Part shown: positions 32,464-44,512 of the stretch, piece after piece | Layout of the letters: every line of letters begins with the position of its first letter | How positions within the stretch are numbered: position 1 is the first letter of the stretch | Assembly (NCBI RefSeq): GCF_036884655.1 | Contig: NC_088345.1 | Coordinates: forward strand, 27,135,501-27,199,500 | Direction of reading: 5' to 3' | DNA from: Musa acuminata AAA Group | Taxonomy: Eukaryota > Streptophyta > Magnoliopsida > Zingiberales > Musaceae | DNA: 64,000 nucleotides | Notes under the pieces: generated by a model | Database searches by the model: none | Told to the model about the DNA's origin: nothing | What the model saw: only the letters and a program-made list of their open reading frames with translations | Program-made: the position numbers and the translations under genes

Positions 32464-33739
32464 TGTTAAATCTCAGATTTTGATGATGAAACCAATTGAT
32501 GTGTTTATAATCTAATATGCATTTTGAGTGACGTAGGAAGTTTTGATCAGAGAGTGAAAATTAAAGTAGGAAAAATCATGTTGGACCGAAGTGGAACATA
32601 TCAGAAGATTGGACATCGAGCCGGAGGATCGGTCGACATATCGATAGAAGGCCTCAGGCCATAGGATCGAGCATCGGGCAAAGAAGAGTAGAAATTATGC
32701 CGAGGAAATCGAAGTTACGGAGGTCAACTAGCCAATTGAGCAATAGGCTGCAAGAGAGGATGACGCGTTGAAGAATCGGATGGGACATCAATGAACCAAT
32801 GACATGCCGGACAACACTTGATTTAGATTTGTAATAATTATTTAGATCGAAGTAGGTTTTAGGCATAATTGGGTTGGAATTGGGTCATCTCAATTAGGAG
32901 CCAATTGGGCCAAAGTTTGGGCTATGTTAGGCCAAGTAAAAGGCCCAAACAATGACCCAACAGATGGAACCATTGGTGGCACAGTCTCCGAGCTATGTCA
33001 AGCGGTGGTACCACCAGTCTTGGTGGTGGTAACACCAAAACTCAGTCTCTAAGACTATTAGGTGGTGGTACCGCCCAGACATAGTCTCTCAAGCAATGGT
33101 ACCACTAGACTGGGCCGTGGTACCACCCAATATCAATGTTGTAGGTGATGGTACCGCCCAACATAGGCAGTGGTACCACCAGAACTCGGGAAACCCAAGA
33201 TGAGACCTTTTTTTGCTCCAATTTTGAAGTCATTTGGGATCTATAAATACCCTAGCTATTATTGCATGAAGTAGCAAGAATTAAGGATGAAATTGAGTTG
33301 AATAACGGGGAAAGAATACTTGACAAACTATCTTAGGATTTAGGATCACTTCTTCCTAGTATTTAGAAGTTCATCTAAAGGGAGAAGTGAGGTCTAAGAA
33401 AGAGAATCTTGTAAGGGTTGTCTCCTAAACCTATGAAAAGGAGAAAAAATATAAAAGGGTAATTGACCTTCACCCATTGAAGTAAGATTGTTAGTGGATG
33501 TCGGTGTCCTCGACGGAAGAGGAATCAAGAGTGGATGTAGGTCACAACGACCGAACCACTATAAAATTCAATTTGCATTTCTATTTATGTAATTTACCTT
33601 TACTATAAACTGCCTTACTTGTTTTACTTTCTTATTACACTCTTACAAGTGCGTTTAACTTAAATACATTTCTAATATCAATTTTATCGAAACAAATATT
33701 TTTTAAAATCGACCTTTTTGTCAGCTGCACTAATTCACC
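32464..33739 (+). repeat. 3' LTR of Cop-2, right end missing
   Basis: Starts TGTTAAATCTCAG, with a TATA box at 33242-33249 and minisatellite at about 32990-33180. It ends at CTAATTCACCC without the usual CTCTTAG...CCTAACA, running into Cop-3 LTR sequence. Confidence 0.88.
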
Positions 33740-33744
33740 CTTAC

Positions 33745-34029
33745 CGTGTGGATTTGGGTAGTGATTTGAGGAGCATCTTCGCAGCCACTACTATGTGGAT
33801 CATCGCTAGAGAGGATGATGCTTGACCTTATTCATCCTCTCCCATAGAAATGCTAGAATTCAAGGATATATGATCTCCCTAGGTAACACAATTATCTTAT
33901 ATGTGATTTTTAGTTTCACGGATTTTTGTGCACTAATCGTCAAACAATAATGAACATCTTTTGGGAAATTTAAGATTTTTGTTTTATGTTCTTCCGCTAT
34001 ATATGTGATGTCACCCCTAGATTTTCCTA
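33745..34029 (-). repeat. Cop-3 3' LTR, right part
   Basis: Aligns with 27545-27800 of the first copy (CGCAGCC..CTACTATGTGGATCA and CTCCCTAGGTAACA) and ends at GATTTTCCTA. On the - strand it is preceded by the purine tract ATGTGGGGGAGG (34030-34043), the polypurine tract of Cop-3. Confidence 0.82.
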
Positions 34030-34043
34030 CCTCCCCCACATGG

Positions 34044-36300
34044 TAAGTGATCCCTTATGTGGCTAGGAAATCTTAGCCACTAAGGACTCCCCTATGACTA
34101 GAAATCCTATGCCATGGGGCTACCTTATGTGGATATCCCATATGTTCTTGCTTAAATAAATCATAAGGATTTGTTTAAGTAATAACATATGTGATATTCC
34201 TTTCATGATATCGAGAGCGGATGATCCTCTATCGACACTCAATAGCCCTCGTAAGGTTGGCTGCTAGTCTCCTTGACTAGTTATACTAGATCTGAAACTT
34301 CTAAACCTATAAGTATGGTAATAAAGAGTCGAGTACTTATACATGACATCCTTGGCATCTCAAGTCTAAGGATCAGGTACACCATTGGGATGACGGAATC
34401 GTTGTCTGACAATGAGGTATCATCAATTATCTAGTATTCCGTTAGCGGATTAATCAGTGAACTCATTCTCCAATGAGCACCTGCACTATGGCCCTAGTGT
34501 CCCCACACAAGCAGCTTTGAGACCAGCCACCTCCATCATATGGATGGGTATATAGCACATCAGTCTATTCGGTTATCTCGATATCCCTCTCGAGTAACCT
34601 ATGACGAGGATTATTTAGGGTTTGTGTTTAAAGGTGAGTCGATCTTATTATTGTGATCTTATTACTTTCCGATTCCTATTGCATAGATCTATGGACTTCA
34701 CAATATATTTATACAACAAGTAATATAAAGTGAGAAAATACCATAATAATAAGCAAAAAGAGTATATGTCATGTCACACGTACCATCACTCATGTGATTG
34801 GCTTGTAGTGCACCTATGACTAGTAATCTCCCACTTGACCTAAAGCCAATCACTTATTTGTCTGATCTCATTCAGACCCCTGTGATGCTCAAAGACAATA
34901 TAAGATAATGACTTTGTTAGTGGATTTGCGATGCTATCTTCAGATGGAACTCTTTCCATTGCTATATCTCCTCGGGCCATGATCAATCTAATAAGTTGGA
35001 ACCTCCTCAAAACACTTCTAAAGGGACCCAGGTTCCCTCATTTGAGTAATCGCCCTATTGTTATCGCATTACAAGGGAATCGGCTCCTCACTACTAGATC
35101 TGTAATATACTTCTTTATCCGGACTCTCTCCTTTTTTGCCTTTATCGTAGCAATGTATACCATCTCTATGTTCGAGTCAATAGTAGAGTCTTACTTAGAA
35201 CTCTTCCAGCATATTATTCCTCCATTCAAAATGAACATATACCTTGAATTAAACTTGCTATCATCAATATCAAACTAGAAGCTCGAGTCCGTGTAGCCCT
35301 AAACACTAAGGTTACTTCCTCTATATACTAGTTAAAGATCCTTAGTCCATCATAAGTATTTAAGGATATATTTTACTGCCTCATAGTGCTCCAAGCCTAG
35401 ATCCGCTTGATACCTTTTCGTGACACTTTGAGCATGCACTATATCAGGCCTAATTCAAAGCATAGCATACATGATGGACCCTATCGTTGAGACATAGGGT
35501 ATCCTATCTATGTCTGCCCTTTCTTTAGGAGTCTTTAGGGACACACTCTTAGAAACTGATATCCCATGTCTCATCGGTATGAGGCATCTCTTGAAATTTT
35601 CTAGGCCAAATCTTTTGACAATGGTGTCTATGTAGTTAGATTGAGAGAAGCCAAGCATCCTCTTGGATCTATCTCTATAGATCTGAATCCCCAATATATA
35701 TGATGTTTTCCCTAAGTCCTTCATAGAGAAGTGTCTAGATAGCTAAGCCTTTACTATGTAGAGCATTCCTATATCATTCATAATGATTAGGAGGTCATCC
35801 ATATATAATACCAAGAAGGTGATAGTGCTCCCACTTACCTTCATGTACACACAAGGCTCATGTTCATTCTTAACAAAGTCATAAGATCTGATCGTCTCAT
35901 CAAATTTTATGTTCCAACTTCGGGGAGCTTGCTTTAGTCTATAGATGGACTTAAGTAACCTGCACACCTTATCTGGATTTTTGTTTGATACAAATCCCTT
36001 AAGTTGCATTATATACACCTCCTCCTTAAGGTTGCCATTGAGGAACATAGTTTTCACATCCATCTACCAGATTTCATAATCATAGTGTGCTACAATAGTC
36101 GATAGAATTTAGATAAATTTTAGCATGGCTCTAGGTGAGAAGGTTTCATTATAGTCAACACCTTGTCTTTGCTGATACCCGTTAGCCACTAGCCTTGCTT
36201 TATAGGTATCTACCTTTCCATCTACTTCGATCTTTTTCTTAAAGATCCATTTGCAACCAATGGTATAATACACTCAGGTGCATTAACTAGATTTCAAATC
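34044..36300 (-). pseudogene. Cop-3 reverse transcriptase and RNase H, degenerate
   Basis: From right to left: 35743-36063 has RT fingers and palm ([46 protein letters not shown], so the catalytic pair reads YMDD). A TAG near 35740 is followed by 35455-35724 (MKDLGKTSYILGIQIYRD, PYVSTIGSIMYAML), and then RNase H in broken frames down to about 34800. 34044-34800 is the untranslated 3' part and shows no domain. Multiple stops and frameshifts. The + strand frame 34931-35278 is a shadow. Confidence 0.85.
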
Positions 36301-37839
36301 TTATTGGAGTAAATGGAATCTATCTCAGAATTCGTGGCGTCTTGCTAATTTATGGAGTCTATACTCGTAATAGCCTCCTTGTAGGTCTGAGGATCAATAT
36401 CCTCAACATCCTCTCCTCTGATATGCCCCACATATTTCTCAAGAGGATGGGGTACTCTATCGGACCTACATAAAGTCAAAACTTGTGTGTTTGGTAACTG
36501 AACAGACTCTGGTTGTGGAATGGTGCTTCAGCTAAGTTCTCCAACTTCACTCAACTATATCAAACTCTCACTATCTCTACCAAGAATGTGTTCCTTCTCA
36601 AGGAACACTGCTTTCTTGGCTACAAAGATCTTTTGGTCGTTAGGGTGATAGAAATAATACCCACAAGTTTCCTTGGGGTATCCTATGAACTTACACAACT
36701 CTATTTTTTATTCCAACTTGTCAGGGTTGTGTCTCTTAACATGGGCAGGGGAGCCCCAAATCTTAACAACCTTAAGATCAGACTTCTTCCCTTATGATAT
36801 CTCATATGGAGTAGATATTACCGACTTAGTTAGAATTTTATTTAGAAGATAACTGTGATATGAGGGTGTATCCCCATAAGGAGATAGGTAGGTCTACGAA
36901 ACTCATCATGGACCACACCATGTCTAATAGTGTGTGATACTCCTCTTGGATATAATCTTAAGTTGAGGTATATAAGGAGATGTCTATTGGGATAGAATCC
37001 CATGGTCCTTAAGGAATTGGGTGAACTCTGTACTCAAGTACTCACCTTCTCGATTTGATCGAAGAGTCTTGATACTCTTTCCAGTATGATTCTCTACTTC
37101 ATTCTTATACTCCTTGAATTATTTGAAGGCCTTAGACTTATACTTTATCGAGTACACATATTCATACCTTGAGAAATCATCAATAAAAATAATGAAATAT
37201 GAGTAATCACCTATGGCATGAGCTAACATGGGATCACATACATTACTATGTATGAGTTCTAGTAACTTAGTGGCTCTCTATCTAGTTCTACTAAATAGAG
37301 AGTTGGTCAGTTTTCTATAAAGACAAGGCTCGTTTGTTACATATGACTCATAGTCGAATGAATCTAGGTATATATCCTTTAGCAACTTTTGAATCATTCC
37401 TTCATGGATATGACCTAGCCTACAATGACATTAGTATGTATTGTTCACCTCATATTGGTTTCTCTTGGATACACTTATATTTATGATATGTGGAGTAGTG
37501 TCTAGCATAAACAAATCATTATGCAATGTTCCTCTTATGATGATCTTATCATCTAATAATATTGAACAGCTATTATTCTAAAAAGTTGCTTTATGACCAT
37601 TTAACATCAAATATGAAATGAAAGTTATATTTTTGATAATAGAGGGAACATGCATCTAATGCAATAGTAGCTCCACTAGGCAGATGCAAAGTGACCTCGC
37701 TAACAATAACAGCAGCAACTCTTGCTCCATTGCCCATCTTGAGGTTAATCTCACCTCTCGTCAATCTCCTAGGCTTTGTTAGAATCTGCACTAAATTATA
37801 GATGTGATAAGCATTATCGGTATCCAATACCCATGTACT
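36301..37839 (-). pseudogene. Cop-3 integrase and protease start, degenerate
   Basis: The hinge after integrase is visible near 36600-36700 (GYYFYHPNDQKIFVA in the - frame). KIWGSPAHVKRHNPDKLE appears near 36740, and the third catalytic region with GEYLSTEFTQFL near 37020-37060. At 37740-37839 the protease start reads STWVLDTDNAYHI, where related elements have DTG, and is cut at GTACT by Cop-4. All in broken frames. It continues at 51381. Confidence 0.78.
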
Positions 37840-38444
37840 TGATGGGGATATAAACAGGAATAACCTTTGTATAGGAACAAATACTAGAAGACCAAAATAC
37901 GCAGCAGAATAAAATGGAAACAGAATCAAACAGAACACCAAGATATACGTGGAAAACCCCTTCAATGTGAAGGGTAAAAACCACGGGGCAAACTAGAGAT
38001 AATCCACTATGAGAATAATGAATGTACAAATCTCAATCTCTTGCCCAAAACCCTAGCAACAACCACAAGAGAATAACTGGGATACAAGGATCACGTCACT
38101 GCCCACAATATATAAAACCTCCCAAGTAATCACAGCAAGAGCCTACTGTAGATTTGATCTAACCTGAGATGAGAACACTACTAGATGATTGAGAACAGTC
38201 TCTCTGCGTTGTCCTTGTCTTCTTCCATTTCTTTCTCTTCCTTTTCTGCCTTGTTCTCCTTCTTCTCTTTTGAATCTCGTGGCTGCCAAGATCTGCCTCA
38301 TTGCTACCTTTTTATAACTTTAATCTGCATCTAAAACGCAGCCACCACACCCCCCTAATCTTAATTAGGGTTAGGTTAAAGAGGGGGTGTGGGCTGTGGG
38401 CTGATAAAGCCCACATGGGCTGAATATGGGCCATCAGCCCAACA
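37840..38444 (-). repeat. 3' LTR of Cop-4
   Basis: 605 bp. - strand TGTTGGGCTGATGG to CCCCATCA. A - strand TATAAAAAGG box lies near 38310. The polypurine tract follows at 38445-38456 (GAAGGGGGAGGT on the - strand). Confidence 0.92.
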
Positions 38445-38486
38445 ACCTCCCCCTTCAGCCCATAAGGGAGGTTGTCCCATGACTCC

Positions 38487-40214
38487 TCAATGTGAAGCCA
38501 TGTCGACCAACTGTCGGCATATCTCTTGTCTTTCTTTTGGGAAGGTCTTCGTCAACATATCTGCTCCATTGTCATCGGTATGAATTTTCTGAAGCTGCAA
38601 CTGCTTCTCTTCAAATACATTTCGAATCCAGTGGTATCTGACATCTATATGCTTTGACTTGGAATGAAACATTGGGTTCTTATACAAATGGATGGCACTC
38701 TGGCTGTCACAATGCACCACATAATTTTTCTGTTTCAGCCCCAATTCTTGTAAGAATTCTTTCATCCATAACATTTCTTTGCATACCTCTATAGTAGCAA
38801 TATATTCTGCTTCTGTGGTAGAGAGAGCAATACACCTTTGTAACCTGGATTGCCATGACACAGCTCCCCCTGCAAAAGTAAGTACATAACCTGAAGTAGA
38901 CTTCCTCGTATCTATATCTCTTGCCATATATGCATCTGTGTAACCTGGTAACTCATGTGGTCCACCTCCAAAGCTTAAACAAACCTTAGAGCTCCCTTTG
39001 AGATATCTAAAAATCCACTTCACTACTGCCCAGTGCTCTTTGCCTGAATTTGCAAGAAATCTGCTAGTAACACCCACTGCATATGCGATGTCCGGCCTCG
39101 TACATACCATTGCATACATTAAACTTCCAACTGCTGAAGCATAAGGAACCTTTTGCATTTTCTCCTTCTCCTCATCACTTGACGGACTCTGTTCTGAGCA
39201 CAACTTGAAGTGACCTGCAAGAGGAGAACCAACTGGCTTAGCATTGCTCATACTAAATCTTTCCAATACCTTCTCGATGTATTTCTCCTATGACAACCAA
39301 ATTTTCTTGTTTTTCCTATCACGGGAAATTTGCATGCCTAGTATTTGCTTTGCTGGCCCCATGTCCTTCATTGCAAAAGACTCACTTAGTTCCTTCTTCA
39401 ACCTGTCAATTTTAGACATATCTTTCCCAAGAATAAGCATGTCATCAACATAAAGTAAGAGAATAATAAAATCCTCACCAAACCATTTGATGTATACACA
39501 ATGATCTGAAGCCATTCTTTTGTATCCATTTTCTATCATAAATGAATCAAACTTTCTGTACCACTGTCTTGGAGCTTGCTTTAGCCCATACAAGCTCTTC
39601 TTCAACTTGTAGACAAAATTATCTTTACCTTTGACTTTGAAGCCTTCTGGTTGCTCCATATAAATTTCCTCCTCCAAATCACCATGAAGGAAAGCTGTCT
39701 TCACATCTAACTGCTCAACCTCCAAGTCCTGGCTAACAACAATACCAAGAGCAACACGAATAGAAGACATTTTAACAACAGGAGAAAATATCTCTTCAAA
39801 GTCAATACATTTCTTTTGACCAAAGCCTTTCACAACCAATCTAGCTTTGTACTTTGGTTGAGAACAATATTCTTGAGTCTTCAACCTAAAAACCCACTTG
39901 TTCTTCAAGGCCTTCATTCCATTTGGTAGCAGCACCAAATCATAAGTGTGGTTCTTCTGAAGAGCATCCATCTCTTCCTGCATAGCAACTAACCACTTCT
40001 CTTTCTGCTCACTCTCAACTGCTTCCTGGTAACTCTCTGGTTCACCTGCATCAGTAAGCATCACATACTCATCTGTAGAGTATCTTCTGGAAGGTTGACG
40101 TTGTCTAGAAGATCTTCTCAACTGAGGTTCTGCGGGAACTTGCTCTCCTACTTCTTCTTGCTCAACATGTCCTGCAGGTAAATCAACATCAGGCTCTACA
40201 CTATTTTCCTGCAC
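38487..40214 (-). pseudogene. Cop-4 reverse transcriptase and RNase H, one internal stop
   Basis: 39288-40214 (308 codons) holds the integrase C-terminal hinge and [59 protein letters not shown] and the catalytic LLLYVDDMLIL. A TAG at 39288-39290, where CAG would fit, separates it from 38487-39266 (259 codons), which completes RT (VPYASAVGSLMYAMVCTRPD) and gives RNase H (STSGYVLTFAGGAVSWQS, ALSTTEAEYIA, SKHIDVRYHWIR). Only this stop and the upstream ones prevent a full pol, so it is a moderately young copy. It is closest in pattern to TNT1-94-like Copia polyproteins. Confidence 0.9.
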
Positions 40215-40217
40215 ATC

Positions 40218-41531
40218 TCACCCATCACCCTGATATACTGGAGGAATAACTGGGTCACAATCTGCTAATCCTTCTGCAGAAGTCTTGGCTGGTGCCTTCT
40301 TCTTCAAATCCTCAAAGGTTTGATCCTCAAAGAAGACCACATCTCTGCTCCTGAACACCTTCTGCTTTTCTGGATCCCAAAGCCTGTAACCAAACTGATC
40401 ATGTGAGTAACCAAGAAAAATACATTCTTTAGACTTACCATCCAGCTTGAACCTCTCATTATCTAGAACATGTGCAAATGCACGACAACCAAATACTCTT
40501 AAATGCCTGTAGGAAACATCTTTCTCTAACCATACATGCTCTGCAACATCACCATCTAGGGCTGTACACGGTGATAAGTTGATCACATCAACTGCAGTCC
40601 TCAAAGCCTCATCCCAAAACCTTTTGGGTAGCTTGGCCTGTGAAATCATACATCTGATCTATTCCATGATGGTGCGATTCATCCTCTCTGCAATTACATT
40701 ATGCTGAGGTGTACCAGGAACTGTCATCTCATGTTGGATTCCATGTGACCTGCAATAGTCATTAAACAATCCCGTATACTCACCAACATTATCTGATCTT
40801 ATGCATTTCAATTTCCTTTCTGTCTCCCTTTCAACCCTAGCATGAAACTCTTTGAAAACATTAATAAAAGTGATAAAATAAAGTGCACCACTTATACCAA
40901 GAACATCAATAGATCCACCAAGAGTTTTTGTCCTCAAATGACCATATACATCTGTATAAACACGGTCTAAGGCATGCATTTTTCTAGACAAAGCAGCACT
41001 AGCAAATGAAACTCTATATTGTTTACCAACCAAACAATCAATACAAGGGTTCAAATGTATACCTTTGAGATCTAGCAATACCTCTCTCTTGGAAAGAGCT
41101 TGCAGTCCCTTCTCGCTCATGTGTCCCAATCGCCTATGCCACAACTCCATACTGAAGTCTTTCTCTGTAGCATTTAACTGCTCACCATAAGCTTTAGCCT
41201 GAAACCTGTACAAAGTATGACATTTCTTTCCACTAGCTATAACTTGAGAACCCTTACTGAGCTTCCATTGCCCTCTGTGAAATCTGCTTTCATACTCTTC
41301 ATCATCTAGTGTTCCAACTGAAATTAAATTCAGCCTCAAGTCAACCACATGCCTCACATCCTTAAGTACCAACTTGCAGCCAAGGTTGGTCTTTAAATGG
41401 ATATCACCCATGCCAATGATATCTGTTGTGCCATAGTTGCCCATCTTGACAACACCAAAGTTTCCAGACCTGTATGTAGCAAAAAACTCTCTCCGAGGTG
41501 TAGCATGATAAGAAGCACCTGTGTCAATCAC
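40218..41531 (-). pseudogene. Cop-4 protease and integrase, two internal stops
   Basis: Starts just after the TAG that ends gag. The protease site is VIDTGASYHATP (41495-41531). The GAG-pre-integrase zinc region follows ([24 protein letters not shown]), then integrase with DVYGHLRT, CIRSDNVGEYTG and PQHNVIAERMNRTI, which give the D, D and E positions. The core between the first two Asp is shortened. A TAG at 40659-40661 splits off 40218-40649 (AKLPKRFWDEAL, FGCRAFAHV, FLGYSHDQFGYRLWDP). A TGA at 40215-40217 then precedes the RT part. Confidence 0.88.
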
Positions 41532-42144
41532 CTACTCAAGATCCTGACACACACAAGAAAAAATATCATCAGAAGGAGACAAAATCAAATAATCACCACC
41601 CTGCACTATAGCGGTAGTATTATCCTTTGACTTTGTAGACTCCATTTCTTTTCCCTTTTTCTTGTTCTTCTTAGGTTGCTTACATTGGTTCTTGTAATGT
41701 CCTTTCTCACCACAGTTATAGCAAACAATATCTTTTCTTGATCTTGACTTGCTCCTACCCATACGTGAACTGCTTCTAGACTTTGACCTTCCTCTGTTCT
41801 CTGAGATAAGTGCCTGTGAATCATTCTGAGATGTTGCTAAACTCTTTCTTCTCAACTCCTCATTCAACAAACTACTTGTTACTTGACTCATAGTGACAAT
41901 ACCATCTGGTGCAGAATTACTGAGGGAAACCACTAATGTCTCCCAACTTTCTGGTAATGAACTGAGAAGTAACAATGCCTGCAACTCATCATCAAGAGAC
42001 ATTTTCATAGAGGATAACTGGTTAGTAATACTCTGCATTTCATTCAAATGCTCAGCAATAGAAGCACCCTCTCTATATTTTAGGTTCACAAGTTTTCTGA
42101 TAAAAAAAGCTTTGTTGCCAGCTGTTTTTCTTTCATAGAGACTT
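41532..42144 (-). pseudogene. gag: Cop-4 gag, C-terminal part
   Basis: Gag after the Cop-5 insertion point. It reads LVNLKYREGASIAEHLNEM, LLLLSSLPESWETLVVSLSN, then a basic Ser-Arg-rich stretch and the zinc knuckle CYNCGEKGHYKNQC (near 41690-41735), then a Lys-rich tail. It ends in a TAG at 41532-41534 immediately before the protease, where related elements usually have Trp in continuous gag-pol. A G-to-A change would explain it. The N-terminal part is at 50454-50724. Confidence 0.88.
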
Positions 42145-43427
42145 TGTTAGGATCGGAGCGGCACTAAGAGGGGGGGGGTGAATTAGTGCAGCGGATAAAA
42201 ACTTCGATTTTAATCAAAATCTTTCGTACGTTAAGAACGAAACTTGAGAAATTTAACTTGAAGGCGTATTCTTGAAGTTGCGCAACAAGAGTAATAAGGA
42301 ACTAAAGCAGTAAGAAGATTTGCAGTAATGTAAATGACAATAATAAAGAGCAAACCAGAGATTACGCCGATTTTTAGAGTGGTTCGGTCAAATGACCTAC
42401 TCCACTTGCGAGGCCCCTCTTCGATGAGCCTCCCACCTTCCACTAGCAAGTCTCTTGAAATGGAAGGGTAAACACCCCTCTTACAACCTTTTACAAGCAG
42501 CTCAACCTCTTACAAATTTTCAATAAGAAAGAAGGAGGAGAACTCTCTAGCAAATTGAAAACAAGACTTGCTAAGACTTTCTAAGACTTTTCTCTCAATC
42601 AAAATGCTTCTCAAAAGTTGTAACCTCAGTTGAGATTTGAGGGGTATTTATAGGCCTCAAGAGGATTCAAATTTTGGGCTCCAAAATTTGAATTTTCTTA
42701 GGGTTTCCGATGCTGGAGGTGCCACCGCCCAACCAGGCGGTGCCACCGCCCAGCACTCGGGTACTGGATGGTGCAACCGCCCAGCCAAGGAGGTGTCACC
42801 GCCCAGCACTCGGGTGCTGGGCGGTTCCACCGCCCAACTAGGCGGTGCCACCGCCTACAGTATTTTCAGCCCAACTACAGTGTTTTCAGCCACTAGTTGG
42901 GCTTCAATCTTGGCTCTCTAGTTCGCTGGTTTAGCTTAATTTTTAGCCTAAACCAACTCTGACTTTGGGCCCAGTTGGCCCCTAACCAGGATATAGGATT
43001 ATCTCTTAATCCTAATCCTAATTACAAGTGGACTACATAACCAAAACACATCCTAAGCAAATTTTCAACCGCGAACGTCGAGTCTTGTTCCGGCGAGCTT
43101 TCCGACGAACTTCTTCCGACGGACTCCCTGCAAGCTCCCAATCTTTGTGATGACTTTTAACGAGTAGCCGAGCCTTCTCGGTGATCTCCGCGAGCCTCCG
43201 ACGATTCCTTCGGCGAACTTCCGACACGTTCCCGATTTCTTCTCGGATGGTTCCGGCAGCATCTCCGATGATTCTTCGGTCTCTTAAATGTCCATCGAGC
43301 TCGACTCCGGTATCCTTGCTTTATGTTTTCTGGTTATCGTAGTTAATCCTGCACACTTAACTCAATAATATGGATTAGATCAATTAACCCACCAATTGAT
43401 TATATCATCAAAATCCGAGATTCAACA
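42145..43427 (-). repeat. 3' LTR of Cop-5
   Basis: 1283 bp, TATA box at 42645-42652 (- strand). The palindromic minisatellite at about 42715-42860 lies upstream of it. Polypurine tract at 43428-43440 (AAAAGGGGGAGAT on the - strand). Confidence 0.95.
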
Positions 43428-43440
43428 ATCTCCCCCTTTT

Positions 43441-44512
43441 TGATGATGACAATCAATTGATGACGGAGTTAAACATAACTCCCCCTATCTATATGCCATA
43501 TTATGAGAAGATAAAAAAAAACACTTGAATTCCATCCCATTGGATTCAAGCATAACCCGATAAGTTCTAATCGTAGAACTCTATCGTTATCCTCATTAAA
43601 CAATAGTAAGTACAAAACTTTGATGAAAATCTTTTTCAAGTCGAAAGATAAGAGATAAATTTTACTATGACAAGAGATAAAGATTTTCAACTTGAATTGC
43701 ATGATTATACATTTTAGACATGCATTCAATATGATCAATCAATCTTACGATATTTTCAAGGATTTTGCAAGGCATATAAGATAATCATCGATCGATCACT
43801 TTTCTCAAGGATTTTGCAATTCATATTTTGTCATGCTATTAAGAATGATATAAGTCATCACTTTTCTCCCCCTTTGTCATCAACAAAAAGGAAAATGAGA
43901 CTTGAAGCACATATTTTGTCATACAACGATTTTATCATTGAAAATTAAGTATGCAAAAATATTTACGTAGAGTTCATTTTAGAGGAAAATTCAGCATGCA
44001 TTCATATTATCTAATCTCTTCTTTCTATGAATAATAGAAATTGTAGATGTATAAGAGAGAGATTGGGATAAAAAAATTCAAGTAGTAATTTCACGAAGTC
44101 AAGATCATAATTCGAATACAAACTCATTCAAATCGTCAAATTCATGAAAATCTCAACATTACTTTTTAATCATCACATAAGGCATTTAAAGAATTTTTGA
44201 AACATAGGAGAATGATGAATTTAAGCATACAATGTTTCAATCAAATTCAAGTCATGAATGCCAATACTTTCATATTTGTAAGTATCAATTCATGAATGCC
44301 AAGAGATATTATTTGTGATTCCAATTTTGCAAGATCAAGATTATGATTTAGATAAAACTTATTTAAAACAAATCGCTAACTTGAAATTCATAATCAAGTC
44401 ATCAAAGTCGATTTCGAGATTTCACAACATGTCATATGGAATTTGAAGGAGAATGAGAGATGGAAAGAAGATGAAAAACTTTACAGAAAATCCAATCAAA
44501 CAAGTTTATTGT
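43441..44512 (-). other. Cop-5 3' non-coding spacer
   Basis: 1.07 kb of AT-rich sequence between the pol stop and the polypurine tract. Additional purine runs (GATGACAAAGGGGGAG near 43867-43885). There is no env-like frame. The GCTAGCTTGC cluster of Cop-1 and Cop-2 is absent. Confidence 0.8.

Larger units (their letters stand above)
27948..33739 (+). mobile_element. Cop-2: gag-only SIRE-type Copia element, + strand
   Basis: LTRs at 27948-29228 and 32464-33739, primer site, broken gag (29279-30240), AT-rich spacer and a polypurine tract. No pol at all. It has the same architecture and the same gag-to-spacer junction as Cop-1, although more diverged. The last about 25 bp of the 3' LTR are missing at the junction with the Cop-3 LTR, so no right-hand target duplication can be read. 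Confidence 0.88.

Noticed and set aside
34931..35278. 115-codon + strand frame in Cop-3
   Set aside because: Antisense to decayed RNase H, with no recognisable domain.
38389..38583. Short + strand frames near the Cop-4 LTR and RNase H
   Set aside because: They cross the LTR, polypurine tract and the antisense of RNase H, so they are shadows of the real - strand features.
41532..41534. A third gag-pol UAG, in Cop-4, as support for programmed readthrough
   Set aside because: It falls where related elements normally encode Trp, with other stops nearby. Simple decay explains it better than regulation.
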